Shown in pieces: positions 48,489-60,484 of a stretch of DNA of 64,000 nucleotides. The notes below the pieces were generated by a model. The model worked only from the letters and a program-made list of their open reading frames with translations, did no database searches and had not been told where the DNA came from. The stretch is from Copromyces sp. CBS 386.78 (Eukaryota > Ascomycota > Sordariomycetes > Sordariales > Sordariaceae), in NCBI GenBank assembly GCA_030685235.1, contig MU839099.1, positions 456,489 through 520,488 on the forward strand, in the 5' to 3' direction. The translations under genes and the position numbers were made by a program. How positions within the stretch are numbered: position 1 is the stretch's first letter; each line of letters begins with the position of its first letter.

Positions 48489-50836
48489 CTTGAGACCGGC
48501 TTTGTGGCGGCCACCGACCTGCAAAGGCGGTCGAAGTCTTGCCTGTCTGCTAGGCTAGGGGTAGGGGGTAGACTAGCAGGACTACTAGTTGGACTAATAG
48601 ATGTGCCGAAAGAAGGCCAGTCACCAGCGTGCTTCTGGCGGCGGGAGGTGAACAAGGTCCAGGTCAGAAACTGAAGTGAGTCTTGTTTACACACCCCACC
48701 TGAGCCCACCTCTTCGGAGCTGCTGAGCGATCGCCCCTGACCGGTCCTTACAGGAATGCACGGGAGTGGCTCGCTAACAGCGCCTGCCTTGCCTGTGTGA
48801 CCCGCGTCTGCGGTACCCGCGTCCACTAAAAAGTAGCGGGATGGAGCGTCTCGTTCAGGGGTGTGAGTTGCGACTTGCCGTGCGGACAGGGAATCCCACC
48901 TCGGTGACTGCGTCTGCTTGGGAGACGGTGAGATGCGCGAGCGGGACGGGAAGTCTGGGAGTGTTGATAGCTTGGAAGTTCTGTTTAGACCGAGACAATC
49001 TGAACCGCCTGGGTAGTAGCGTGTCCGCCTTTCAGGTTCCGTAGCCTTCTTTTATTATTTCTTAGCACCGCTTGATATGAAAGGCCCTCTCGGTCATGGA
49101 TCTGTTTGGGTCAATGCGCCGGGCTTCCTCCCATGCTTTGACGTTACACTTTTTTGGTGACGATAGGTTATTCCTGGACTCCTAGAAGAAGGCGGTAGAG
49201 GGAAAAAGGGTGTCTTCCCCCCACTATGAGCAAGAGGGTTTGATCTAGACTACGGATCCGCGGGGGAGGGACAGAGTTCCTATGGTTCTCTTCAAAGACT
49301 TGTCAGCCGTCCAAGATGCTCATTTTAAATCGAGATTTGACTCAGGATAGGACGGGTATGGTCCCGCGGCTAGTAGCGAGAAGCCCCGACCTAGAAAGGG
49401 GGTGAGGAGCTGGTGGCATACCACACAAAGCAGGCGCACGTACCGTTCGTGAATTGTTGTGAATGAACCACTCGTGAACTGAATGGAACAAGAAAGAATC
49501 ACCGATGTTGAATTGTTGTTGTTGATACGACCAGTCACACACCGCGAATGCGACGTCGCCCGCCGTTTAGGTCAAATGACCGATGAGATGGGCGCAAAGA
49601 GCAAGGTCGAGAAAAGATGGAAGAATGAAGGATGACGACTTTTCAGTACCATGGGCTTCCCTCCCATTATCAAGTGTTACAGTTGCCTACCGGTCCAACA
49701 ACCAAGGACCCTGCACAGCCAAATGGAACCGAATACCAAGGAAGCAACACCACAGCAGTCAACACCAGCATGGCCAAAGTTGGCGAGAAGGAACCTCAAA
49801 CATCGTGTCATTGCAGCTGCAAGAGCAACCAAGTATGGACATGCTAACGTACCCTCCCGAAGCCCCTTTTTCGTCTTGTCAGCGGGCTGCTGCATCTCAT
49901 CTAACCGGGCATGCAAAAGGGCACGACAGCGTTCGTTGAGGTTGACGGCAGGTCGCCGGTGAGGGCGTCATTGTCGCTGCCACTGTAACCCCCTTAAGGC
50001 TAGCTCCTCCTGCAAGAGCGGATAGTGCCTGGAAAGAAAACAGCTCCAGGGGCAATGTCCTTTCAGCCCATCCGTCGCTGCCCCGCCATTCGTTGTTCTC
50101 ATGGAGGCAATGCCCATTCATCCTCCAGTGAAATTCATGACATCCAATGTTCTCTTCTCCAAGACGAAGGGTCAGGTATGCATTCCCCCCTTTTCCATTA
50201 CTGGCGAGAAAGCAGTTCAAGTTGCCTTTGGGCACCTGGGCAGCTCCTCAGCTACCCAACGAGCCAACAAATGCCCTCTCCTTGAATTCCGCGGTTTAAG
50301 TACACTACATCCATCCTGACTGAAGATCGACACCAGTCCGGCCCGGCGGCCTGCGAACTGAACGAGCGGTGCCTGAACGTGCTCCCCTGACGCCCTGCCA
50401 GCAGCACCCCACTTCACACGTTTTCAGCGGAGCACATCCGGGATTTTCCCGATGATATTATTACGGGGAGTCGGAGAGCCCAAGAGAACCCTCCGGAGGC
50501 CCGTCGTTGCTTTCTCGTTGAATTGAGTTGGATGGCAAAAGCCAAAGTGTATCCAATCATTCGTGTTCATGTAAACTTAACGCCTTGCTTTTGTTCTGTC
50601 TTTGGTTCGACCCAGAGAAAGGCAAGCTGTGTTGTGGCCGTGGTTTTGAGCCCCCGCCTACAACTTTTAGCACCTTTAATGATGCGGCTGTCGTTAGCGG
50701 CGTCACCTCGCCATTCGGTTATGGTGTTGCATCGCTGACAGCATTGGCAAATGTCCGGTCCAGGGGTTCACAGATCTTGTTACGGGCTTAGCTTAGGTTG
50801 CCCGTAGCAGAGCTGGAGTCTCTCACCTTACACTTC
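48489..50836 (-). promoter_or_regulatory. Upstream region of the CLIP-type gene and flank of the DUF202 gene
   Basis: 2.3 kb between two minus-strand genes, holding the CLIP-type promoter and leader and the DUF202 3' flank. A 3' splice-like CAG sits just upstream of the CLIP ATG, so a non-coding first exon is possible. Frames up to 118 codons near 49.6-50.2 kb have no domain content. Confidence 0.45.
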
Positions 50837-52298
50837 CTACCCTCGTACGTCAACGGCACTCTGTACCGCGAGCACCACTATCAATGAAGCAACTATCACC
50901 GCCAAGGCAATGAATGATAGCAGCATAATTGTCCCTCTGCTGGCCGGGAACTTGCCCTTTATCACCCAGTGTTGTCCCAGCAGGTAGCGCTTATATCCAA
51001 GAAACAGCGTCAAGATACTAATACCCAAGAACGCTGCGCCAAGCGGTTTGCCCAGGTGCCTTAGTGTTTCCGCCTGGTGGGCAGTGTCGTTGCCGTCCGA
51101 TAATGATGTGTTGAGACGGAAGAGTTGAGTGATGGCGATGCCGATCGAGGCAAACGCTAATGAGGTTCGTAGCCATGCGAGAAATGTTCGTTCTGAGGCG
51201 CACAAAAAGTCAGCCTATTGCGCCGCAAGAAGCAGTTGTCTTCGACTACTCACCTAGAGCAAGGTGGTCACGAGCAACGCTCCCCTTGTTTTCGAGCTCA
51301 ATGCTTTGGAAGTATTCCAGGGTTTTCTTCCATATACTCGGTTTATGACGTTCGACCGACCCATTCCCAGCTTCGCCCTCGTTATTTGAATTCGTCAATG
51401 GCGTTTGTGCGGCCGGGCTGTGGCCGGCGGATTGGCTTGCTGTCTGTCTTATGCGCGCCGACGAGTTCGGTGTTGGTGTTTGTACCATAGTTTGGTAATT
51501 GAGCGGTTGGCTTGTTACGATGCCTTGTTGTGTACTTTCACCGTCTCCGGTAGTCTCAGTTGCACGAGGTGATATGAGAGGTGATAGGAGCGATTGTTGT
51601 TGTAGGCCGGGATAAGCATTGTCGAGCGCTTCGGCCCTCTGGCGGGCAGCCTAGACGCGATTACGAATGTTAGTCACAGCATCAGTCTTCTCGCTGAGAT
51701 CACTGGCGGATTCTTGTTGTCTCCGGGTGGAAAACGGTCGAGCCCGGCATGGCTTAAGGGGACATGCGGGCTACGAACAGCACGGCTAGGCATATCTTCG
51801 GGCGAGGATGCCAGCAACGGCGCTGACTATAGTAACGCGGGTATGGTTCGAGAGGAAGAGTTCAGCCTCGATGAGAGGGATGACTGACTGTCCGGAATCG
51901 CAATGTCGAAAAAGGCGTGCTCAATGGTGGAGACAAGTTCGAAGCTTGCGACTTTTCGCGAGCAGTCCGGTGAGAAGTCCGGCGAGAACCTCTCTGGCGC
52001 GTCTGGCTCGTCTGGATCCCTAGTCCGGATTCTTGGCATCCAGATCCAGCCACCGATATATACGCGCCGGTCACTGTTGATTGCAGGTGTTTGGGATGTC
52101 ACTAACCTCGAGGATTTCATCGAGACGGTCTTGGGTTGACCTTCGTCGCGGGGCCCGAAAGGTTAGAGAACCGTGGCGGACAAGATATGGCGCTGGTTCC
52201 GTCGCACTCTCAGAAGGCACCTCGGTTGTGGAGGGGGAGGAGGGATGAAGGGCTGGCGCAGACCTCGAGATCGCAAGCGGCTGGTCGTCGTCTGCCAT
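50837..52298 (-). CDS. DUF202 (YidH-like) small membrane protein
   Basis: Three exons on the minus strand, 52298-52107, 51650-51254 and 51192-50837, with introns of 456 and 61 nt; 314 residues (334 if the in-frame ATG at 52358 is used). The N-terminal half is disordered. The DUF202 domain begins at [20 protein letters not shown], which is assembled exactly across the last intron, and continues with three membrane helices ([56 protein letters not shown]). The same fold forms the membrane part of yeast VTC polyphosphate complex subunits and of stand-alone fungal proteins of unknown function. The 456-nt intron is long for this gene neighbourhood; the join is in frame but a missed exon inside it is possible. 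Confidence 0.85.
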
Positions 52299-52658
52299 AT
52301 TGCGATTGTACTGTACGTGGTCCTGGGCAATCGTACGAGCAGCAGACATGCAGTTCACCGCGATGATGGGACGTTGGACGATGGTGTCAACGGGGCTAAG
52401 GATTGCGATTCGATCAAAAGATTAATGTATTGGAATTTAAAGGACAGCGCAGAGATTGCGGCGAAGAAGTTGATTTGCGACTCGAGGAATGGCAAGCACG
52501 GGAGCCAAGACGTATTGGCCCAGGAAAGCTGCGATTCCAGACCCTGGGTCCGGATTGTTGGCGTCATCCTGCACTCCCGTCGGCCTTGTCCCCGCAGGAA
52601 CTGAACCCTTCCAGAGTGGGTCCCGCACAGGTAGCCAATTCTGTCTCAGGCTGGGATG
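52299..52658. other. Intergenic sequence left of the transposon nest
   Basis: Promoter side of the DUF202 gene, up to the insertion site of the second copia relic at 52664. Short frames in both directions lack supporting features. Confidence 0.45.
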
Positions 52659-52663
52659 ATAAC

Positions 52664-53247
52664 TGTCAGATTTAGGCGTTGTTCGGCGCACGCGGAAATG
52701 GCCTTCTGAAATATTTTGGCAGTTGGGAGGTACAAAAGGTCGTCAAAGTGGTCCGAGCGTAGTCCTGAAGAATTCAGAAAACTATTTCCGCACCTCTCGA
52801 GATTATGAACTCGACTTTCTGAAATTTAGCCCGCCAAGATATTTTTCAACCAACCACAATGCTCGCATTCAGGGGGGTGGAGTAAATGAAGTGCCAAGCA
52901 TTTTCAGAAGGCTCGAAAACGCTCGGAAATCGCTAGAAATTGTTAGAGGGTACACCAAAAGAGTGACTTTGGCAAAAAAAATTGCCCAAATTCTTTCGAA
53001 GTACCCTACACGGACCACCACCCCCAGATTTCCCGATTTCCATTTCAGAAAGCCATTTCCGCGTGCACCGAACAACGCCTTACTGGTGTGTGATCTGGTT
53101 GATTGAACTGTCTAGAAACTGGCTGTGTGACTGATCCGCTCCAGAAGGTCTGGGGGGTGCTCGGGTATCCCGGAAATGCCAAGACCTTAATCAGGTGACT
53201 GGGACTCGCCTTATCTGGTCGAGATCTCTACTCTACAATTTGATACA
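52664..53247 (-). repeat. LTR of a second copia-type element, split by a MITE
   Basis: 52664-52674 (TGTCAGATTTA) and 53083-53247 together make about 176 bp, close to the 180-bp LTR at 477-656, and share its core (CCAGAAGGTCTGGGGGGTGCT). The end at 53247 (TTTGATACA) is followed by CCTTCTCACTTAC, the minus-strand polypurine tract GTAAGTGAGAAGG. So this is the 3' LTR of a minus-oriented element. ATAAC at 52659-52663 would be the target duplication; its partner is not in view. Confidence 0.75.
52675..53079. mobile_element. 405-bp MITE with about 40-bp inverted repeats, TTA duplication
   Basis: The arm GGCGTTGTTCGGCGCACGCG... (52675-52713) returns as reverse complement at 53041-53079 with two or three mismatches. 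TTA occurs on both sides (52672-52674, 53080-53082), the 3-bp TWA target preference of PIF/Harbinger elements. The interior has an open frame of 127 codons that spans element and flank and has no transposase features, so the element is non-autonomous. It is hardly RIP-mutated and splits the LTR at 52664-53247, so it arrived after it. Confidence 0.8.
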
Positions 53248-54117
53248 CCTTCTCACTTACAGACCTCTTTTACCTATTTTAAGGTTAAAAGTGAAGCTAT
53301 TTATAGATTTCTTATATATTTAAACCTAGTTTCTTATTTAGATCGTTTGGATCGATTTCTTCCAGTCCCAGATTATCCTTCTTTCGGGGTAGTTTTTCTA
53401 CTATACCTGAAAATTCTTTAAACCTCTTATACTTTAGAATATCTAGTGCTTTTATTAATCTATTTATTAATATTAATTTCGTATTTAGATATTCGATTTT
53501 AAACGTCTTCTTAGTAAGGATTTCCTCCTTTAATTAGTATTTATAGATATTTATATATTTTATCTTAATATTAAAAGTAGGGGTCTCCTTTGTAAACGCT
53601 TTAATAGTTTATTTATTATTATATTATAGAGTAAGAATAGGATTTTTCAGTAGCTTTACTCTTAGAACAAATATTAACCGCGTTATAAATAGGGTTTTTT
53701 TAACTACCCTTTTAATTACGTATAATTCTACTTCTATTATTAAAGTGGTAATAACAGTTTATTTAATTATACTTTAGTAGATTAAATTACTATAGAGCTT
53801 AATTATAAAACTTTGTAAGTTCTTTCGATCGTTTGAATTATTTATAAACGAAGTATTTAAAATTATTTCTAATCGGTCGCTACCGCTAAAATATAGTACT
53901 TAAGTTTTAGTAGTTTAAAAATATTATATTACCTTTTTACTAGTTATTAAATAGGTAGGATTAGGATTGTAATTATATTATATTAATTTACTTATTAGGA
54001 ACGTAATATTTAGTCGAATATTAACTATTGCATATAGTAGTGAGCCTACGTTAATTTAGTAGAAGCGGATTTTTATATAATTAGTAGTACCTTCATAGGG
54101 AATTAATTCTATATACC
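53248..54117 (-). mobile_element. Truncated body of the second copia relic
   Basis: About 870 bp of AT-rich DNA whose first part follows the same order as 657-1500 of the first copia element (CCTCTCACTTAC..., AAAGTGAAGCTATTTATA...). On the minus strand it would be the end of pol, the RNase H side. It stops abruptly where the chromovirus LTR begins, so the rest was separated by that insertion. No frame is intact. Confidence 0.7.
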
Positions 54118-54310
54118 TGTTATAGGGCTGCCGCCCAGAGGTCCTAGTCTGGAAGCCTTCCAGACGTGTACAACGTATACCCTATCTTCTAACACAGACC
54201 CCTTAGGTATAAGAGCGCTGTCCACCGCTCCTTTTATATATTTAGATTCTTCTTCTCCTTATCGAACCTTTTCAATACACATTTTACCTTACACCTATAC
54301 CAACCGTACA
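54118..54310 (+). repeat. 5' LTR of the chromovirus (right end approximate)
   Basis: GC-richer than its surroundings; starts TGTTATAGGGCTGCCGCCC and contains a TATA-like TTTATATATTTA near 54231-54243 followed by a pyrimidine-rich initiation zone. I cannot place the 3' end precisely because no second copy is in the window and the primer-binding site is not recognisable. Confidence 0.6.
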
Positions 54311-54413
54311 AAAACTATAATATTAGGTTCGACCTTATACGTCGTCCTTCTATACGTACGCAATCTTTACTATAGTAAACGGAAACTACTAATAAATAAA
54401 TTTTAACGATCCG

Positions 54414-54500
54414 AACCAATAGAACTAATAGAACTAATAAAACTAATAAAACTAATAAAACTAGTAAAACCAATAGAATTAGTAAAACTAACAAATTCTC
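54414..54500 (+). repeat. 9-bp repeat: eroded Asn-Gln-Gln codon tract
   Basis: Repeats of AAC-TAA-TAG/TAA. In the gag frame this is what (AAC CAA CAG)n becomes when CpA is changed to TpA, so I read it as a former Asn/Gln-rich N-terminal tract of Gag. Confidence 0.6.
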
Positions 54501-55346
54501 CAATAGAACTAGTAGAATTAGCAGAATCCCTAATAAAATTAATAATACCCGTAGAACCCTTAGTAAAACCCTTAGTAGAATAATAGATTCCCCCTTTTCA
54601 ATTCTTTATTTAATATATTCAATACTTATCCTCCTACTATTCTCCTTAAGCATATTAATATATTTATTCCCCCTTTTTTAAACCCCTTTCCCGACCCTAT
54701 AATTAGGCTATTCTAAAATACTAATTAAATTGTAACTCTCCGCACTAAATTCGCCAAATATAATTCTAACCGAATTTATTATATTTAATTCAACGGCCAA
54801 ATTATAATACTTACCGCTATACTAATAGCAGCGATTTCTATTAAGAAATCGAAGCGGAAAGTTTTTAATTAGCCTACTTAGGATAGAGAATTTAATTCGT
54901 TCTATTTCTTTATAAATTAGCTAATTTTTAAATATAATTTAAATAGCCCGGATAATTTTATTAGTAATAATAGGGTTATATAATACTAAATTTTATATAC
55001 GCTCCCTACTAAATTAAAATTATGTATTTAAGCGTTTTAAATTATAAGAGGCCCTAATAAATTTTTTAATCCCTAATACTTCTTCGAATATTTTACTTAA
55101 ATCTTCGATAGCGAATAGGAAATATAGAAGGCGTAAAATAAATTACGGAAAATAGTTTAAATATCTGGAAAGCCCTTAAGCGAATTCTTACTTAAATTCG
55201 AATAGGTATTTACTATAATTAATAATAATATTTAAATTAACGATTCTCGCCTCGCCTAATTAACTAGCTCGTTCTCTAAAGAATTAAAATAATAATTAGT
55301 ACTTATAATTATATTAACGGATTATAATAAATACGTATAACGCCTT

Positions 55347-55780
55347 TATATTATTGAGAAACGCTATCTGCACCGTTTGCTAAACGCTATCTGCACCGCC
55401 GTCCAAAAATAAAATCTAAAGTTACTCTACCCAAATAAGGGTCTATAGCCTCAAAGTAGGCTTGGAATTTTTGTAATTTTCTACTCTATTTAATAATATC
55501 AAAATAAGCTCTTAAATATTACTACAGCCTTTCAACCTACTAATAGTTTAAGAAAAAGAAAGTTTTATTTGGGAGTTTCTTATATCTTCTAAAATAGTAG
55601 ATAGGAGAGGCGGTGGAAGGGTTAGTAAATATATTATAGTAGTGAGAACCTTACCGAACTCAAAAATACTACTTTTATATTTGGAGCTTACTATTTACCC
55701 AAGTTACACCTTAATAAAGTTTTGGACAGCGGTGTAGATAGCGTTTTGCGGCGGTGCAGATAGCGTTTCTCTATATTATT
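55347..55780. mobile_element. MITE, 416 bp, in the chromovirus gag
   Basis: Element 55356-55771 between exact 9-bp duplications TATATTATT (55347-55355, 55772-55780). Terminal repeats of about 52 bp start GAGAAACGCTATCTGCACCG and carry the motif ACGCTATCTGCACCG twice, 22-23 nt apart, in both arms. It shares the internal tract GAATTTTTGTAATTTTCTAC with the MITE at 62977. No coding capacity. Duplication length suggests a MULE-like or hAT-like transposase in trans. Confidence 0.9.
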
Positions 55781-57119
55781 ATATAAAACTTCGAATAAAT
55801 TAAACCCGGCTAAGCCTTCTAATAAATTTAGAAACGAAATAAAGGTCGCTATATATATAACTAAACGTCTACCCCCTTCCCCTATACGGCCGCCGCTTAT
55901 TCGGCTACTACCGGATCTTTAAAGTCTAATATAGCATTTAAAAATATTAATAGCAATATAATAATAATTATTATTAAAATAATTTAGGCTTTACGCCGCC
56001 TAATTAATAGCGTTAGAAAATAATACGCTAAATAAGTTTTTAACGAAAATTATTATAAAAGGAAAGAATAAGGCCGCTATATAAAGTACGGAGGGAATAG
56101 CTATTTATAAATTTAATATCCGTATACCCCGGCTATTAACCTAAATTAGGTACATATTTAAATTACTTCTATTACCCTAGTAATCGCTAATACTAATACT
56201 TATACCCCCTTATTTAAAGATAACGAACCCGATTCCCTAATTTCCGCGCCTACTAAACAAGGAAAAACCTAACTCCGATTTATTATTAGGACCCGGAATT
56301 TGATACTATAATAACTACTTATATTCCTTTATTTATATTACCCCCTAAAGTAATTAAATTTCGAATAATAATTAATATATTAATATTAGAAATAAAAATA
56401 ATAAAAATAATAATTATTATTCAAAACCGAAATTTCTTATATATATTAATAAATAAAAGATATTAATATTATACTGTAATAAATAAAAATTTTATAAACG
56501 ATTTACGCCTTTCCTAAATTTCTATCGGTACCCGTTAAATTAAAGGCGCCTCCGGAACTATAGAAGGGGCCGAAATTAATAAAATAATTATATTTATAAT
56601 AGAGATTAGCGGATACTATTAATAAGTTAACGCTTACGTAATACCCTAATTAAAATACCCAATTATCTTCGGAAAACCTTAGCTTTCTTAAAACAAATTA
56701 TTTTCCGTATTATATTAAAGAAAATTCTAATACGGGAATATTAATAAATAGTTCCCTTACGCTAACTAACGTACCCTATATACTTGGGAAATAGAGATAA
56801 AGATAGCCGTAATAGTAAGGGCCTTATATTTTCTTAACTACGTCTATAATCCTAAGAAAGACTATATAATCCTAATTATAGCAATTTCAATATATAATGT
56901 AGAGAGGGCCTTCGCGCCGAAGAAATTAAAGACCGAAGCTGAATTTAAAAAAATAATACTTATTAAATTCTACGACTTAATTCCCCTATTTATAAAGTAG
57001 GAGGCCAATAAACTAAACCTATATAAGCTGGGTATTAATTACTATATTAAGATTAAGAAGGATATTAATAGAAACGACCTCCTAATATTAATAAGTTCGT
57101 TATATAATATATTTCGAAA

Positions 57120-57800
57120 AGAATTACTAATTTTAAAGAAAATTTTACGAAAATTATTTAATAAAGGGTTTATTCGCCTTAGCTATTTTAAGGCCGTGAC
57201 TCTAATATTATTTATACGGAAGCCGGGAAGTAAGTTCTACTTCTATTATAATTATTATAAATTTAACGCTATTACTAAATTAAATTATTATCCCCTTCCC
57301 CTTATTAAAAAAATTCTTCGTAATTTAAAAGGGGCTAAATAATTAACGAAAATTAATATCGTATAAGCATTCTATAAAATCCGGATAGCAATAAATAAAG
57401 AATAAAAGACGGCCTTTATTATATAATTCAATTTATTTAAATAAATAATTACCCCTTTTAGCCTTTATAGCGCGCTAAACATATTTTAGAAATATATTAA
57501 TTCTATTCTAAGGGAATACTTTAATAATTTTGCCTCCGCCTATATAAATAATATCCTTATTTACTCTAATAATTCCCGTACTAACTATATATATAAAGTC
57601 CGCTTAATCTTCGATAAATTAAATAAGGCTAACCTATACTTCGATTTAAATAAATACGAATTCGATATTAAAAAAGTAAAATATTTAAATTTTATTATAT
57701 ATATAAGCGTAGGAATCGAAGCAAACTCCGAAAAGGTACAAACGATTAAGGAATAGGAGGCTCTTAAGTTATAGAAGGGTATTAAAAATTTCTTAAACTT
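57120..57800 (+). pseudogene. Chromovirus reverse transcriptase remnant
   Basis: Plus-strand frame with KGFIRLSYFKAVTLILFIRK, then YYPLPLIKKIL and the active-site box YINNILIYS (57541-57567), where YIDD has become YINN by G-to-A change. Several stop codons interrupt it. Order and motifs are those of Ty3/gypsy RT. Confidence 0.88.
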
Positions 57801-59835
57801 TATAAATTATTACTACGTTTTTATTAAAAACTTTTTTAAAATTGCTAGTCCCTTAATAATACTTATTAATAAAGGAGTCGAATTTTCGTAGGGAGAGGAA
57901 TAATAGCAGGCCTTTAATATAATAAAGGATTTATTTACTAAAATTCCTATCTTCGTAGAATTTAACCCTAACCGCCTTATATTCTTAAAGACGGATTATA
58001 ACGGTTTCGTATTAGGAAGAATACTTATATAGGAAATAAATAGCCGTAAGTACGTTATTATATTCTATTTACAAAAGTTATCTTCTATAGAATAGAATTA
58101 CCCTATTTATAATAAAAAAATATTAATAATAATCCGCTACTTAGATTAATAGTCTACCAAATTATATTCGTACCCTAAATTTATAATTTAAACCGATTAC
58201 CGGAATTTAAAATACTTTATAGAATAGTAACGCCTCTTAAAACAGCAAGCCCGCTAAGCTAAAGAATTATCCTAATTCAACTTTAATTTAATTTACCGCC
58301 CTAAAATTAAAATTATAGTTTTAAATACCTTTTTGAAGAAGGAATAAAATTTCTCCAACGGTATTAACTTAGAAATAAAAGACTTATAATTTATCCCTAA
58401 CGAAACTTTATATAAATATATATATATTTCTACTACTTCGGTAAAGGAAGGCGTAAATTTATTTAATATTAAAGCTTTTAATAATTTAAATTTATAAAAA
58501 CTCTAAAACTAAACAATCCGAACCGATTTTACTTATTAGGAAGTATACCGAATAATTTAACGTAGTGACCGTACCTTCCCTATTAATATCGGCCTCTAAC
58601 TATAAATATCCAAATATAAAATCGACCCCTAAAGCAAGCTTACGTATAAAAACCGACTTTAAATCCTAAAATAACCAGTAATAAAGGAAGTAAATACCTA
58701 GCCCCTCGACCTTCGAAATAAATTATATATATAATTAATTTAGCACGTTTATAACTTTAAAATTATTAATTACCTTAAGAAAGAAGGTACTATAGCCGCT
58801 ATCGCCCGAGATTTCTACTAATAATTATTCTAAATCTAAATTCGATATTTCTTTAAGAATTATAATATATATAGCCGTACTAAATAATAGAGAATATATA
58901 AGTATAGCCTCCTTAAACCCTTTAACATCCCCGACCGCTACTATAGGTATTTATAAATAGACTTTATTACTAATTTACCTCTAGCTTACAATTTCCACAA
59001 CTTTTAAATTATTAAAAATAAATTAAATAAAGAGGTTATTTTCGAACCTATAAAAAATATAACTATTAAACGGTATACGGAGCGCTTTTTCTAATATTTC
59101 GTATAGTATTATTAGTAATTAGAATTAATTGTTAGTAATTAAAATACTAATTAAATTAGCGAATTCTAAATTTATTTATACTTCTTATTAAATATTAATC
59201 GTAAATTAAATACCGTTTACTACTTATAAATAAATAGAAGCCCTAAGCGGATAAATTAAAAAGTTTTAGCCTTCTTAAAGGCTTATATTAATTAATAATA
59301 AAACGATTAGGACTATTAGCTTCCTATAGTATAAATAGTTATTAATAACTATATTAATTCCTTTATAGGGGTATCTCCCTTCTTTACTACTTATAATTAT
59401 TACCCGGATTCCGTCGTCCTAATAATTCGCTTAATAACCCTAGTAAAATTAAATTCATTTAAATAACAGATAGCCGAATTCGTTTAAAAGCTTTAATAAA
59501 TTATAAATTTATATTAGGCTTTTATAGAAGCGGTAACGTAAAAAATAAAATAGTAAGCGAATAAGAAAAGACGCCCGGCCAATAAGTTTTAACTAAGAAA
59601 TAAAGTTTAATTAGATTTCAAGAACTTTCCTACTATTAGACTTAAGAAGAAATTAGACTAATTGTACGCTAAATATATAATTACCGCTATTCCCTTCCCG
59701 TATATTATAATTTTAAATAGATTTAAAAAAGGGCTAACTAATTTCTATATAAATTAAATAAAAAAAATCGAAGAATCCCCCCTCTTTACTTAAAAAAGAA
59801 CTAACTTTTAACCCCCTACTATAATAATAAATAGC

Positions 59836-60003
59836 GAAGAGGAATATAAAATTAATAAAATCTTATATATAAAGAATACTACTATAGGAAGGGGATTCGT
59901 TAAATAAATTTTAATAAAGTAGGTTAACTATATGAAATTTATTTGGGAGCCCCTAAAAAAATTCCGAAAAACCGAAATACTAAATTTATTTAAGGCTAAA
60001 TAT
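59836..60003 (+). pseudogene. Eroded chromodomain at the end of pol
   Basis: Begins EEEYKINKILYI and ends with FIWEPLKKFRKTEILNLF, matching the chromodomain pattern (acidic start, WEP aromatic site, helical end) of chromovirus integrases, which in known elements steers integration to H3K9-methylated heterochromatin. Two in-frame stops make it non-functional. Confidence 0.75.
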
Positions 60004-60252
60004 AGACTTATTAAATTAAATAACGGACCCCGAAAATAATATTACGTATAGGAAATAGTAAAGTAAAAGGAAATATACGCTTAAAGGCGAAATTTTTATT
60101 TATAAAAAGAAATTACAGTTAAAATTACTAAGAAAAACCCTATTCCCTCCTAACCGATAGCTTTAAGCTTAAGAATGTAGGCGTAAATTAAAATAATACG
60201 AATATAAATTATTTAAATATTAATAATAATATTACCCTCTTCTTTACCCTCT

Positions 60253-60484
60253 TATCACAGGATTACTTGTGATAGCACATAGCACTAGGCACTGCATGGT
60301 CGAGTCCATTAGCCATTGGCCAATAGGACTACATATACGTACGCACTAGTGGGCTTCGGTCTGGATTTTAGGCACGGTATAGCCTGCCCTATATTTAGAC
60401 CGTACTCCTCCCTCCTCTTACTTTCCTTCCTTATATAATTACGTTTATTTAACCTCAACTCTAATAGTGTCCTACCCCGTAATA
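60253..60484 (+). repeat. LTR (232 bp) with TATCAC...GTGATA-type ends
   Basis: Starts TATCACAGG and ends CCCCGTAATA (from CCCCGTGATA). Its full-length match to 23178-23409, which has clean target duplications, fixes the ends. A gag-like region follows directly, so it is a 5' LTR. It contains overlapping CCAAT motifs (60306-60327). Confidence 0.8.

Larger units (their letters stand above)
54118..60252 (+). mobile_element. Ty3/gypsy chromovirus, RIP-eroded, 3' LTR not present
   Basis: A plus-strand element from the LTR start TGTTATAGGG (54118) to where another LTR begins (60253). Order: LTR, gag remnant (about 54.4-56.3 kb, interrupted by a MITE), aspartic protease (about 56.46-56.70 kb), reverse transcriptase (about 57.1-57.8 kb), RNase H (FLKTDYNGFVLGRIL near 58.0 kb), integrase (IDFITNLPL near 58.95 kb) and a chromodomain at the end. 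Frequent TAA/TAG stops replace CAA/CAG/TGG. No copy of the LTR follows the chromodomain, so the 3' LTR lies beyond the next insertion or is lost. Confidence 0.88.

Noticed and set aside
52723..53106. 127-codon open frame
   Set aside because: Lies in the 405-bp MITE and runs over its border into the LTR; no transposase features.
54315..54503. Leu/Val-repeat open frame on the minus strand
   Set aside because: Reverse reading of the AAC-TAA-TAG repeat in the chromovirus gag.
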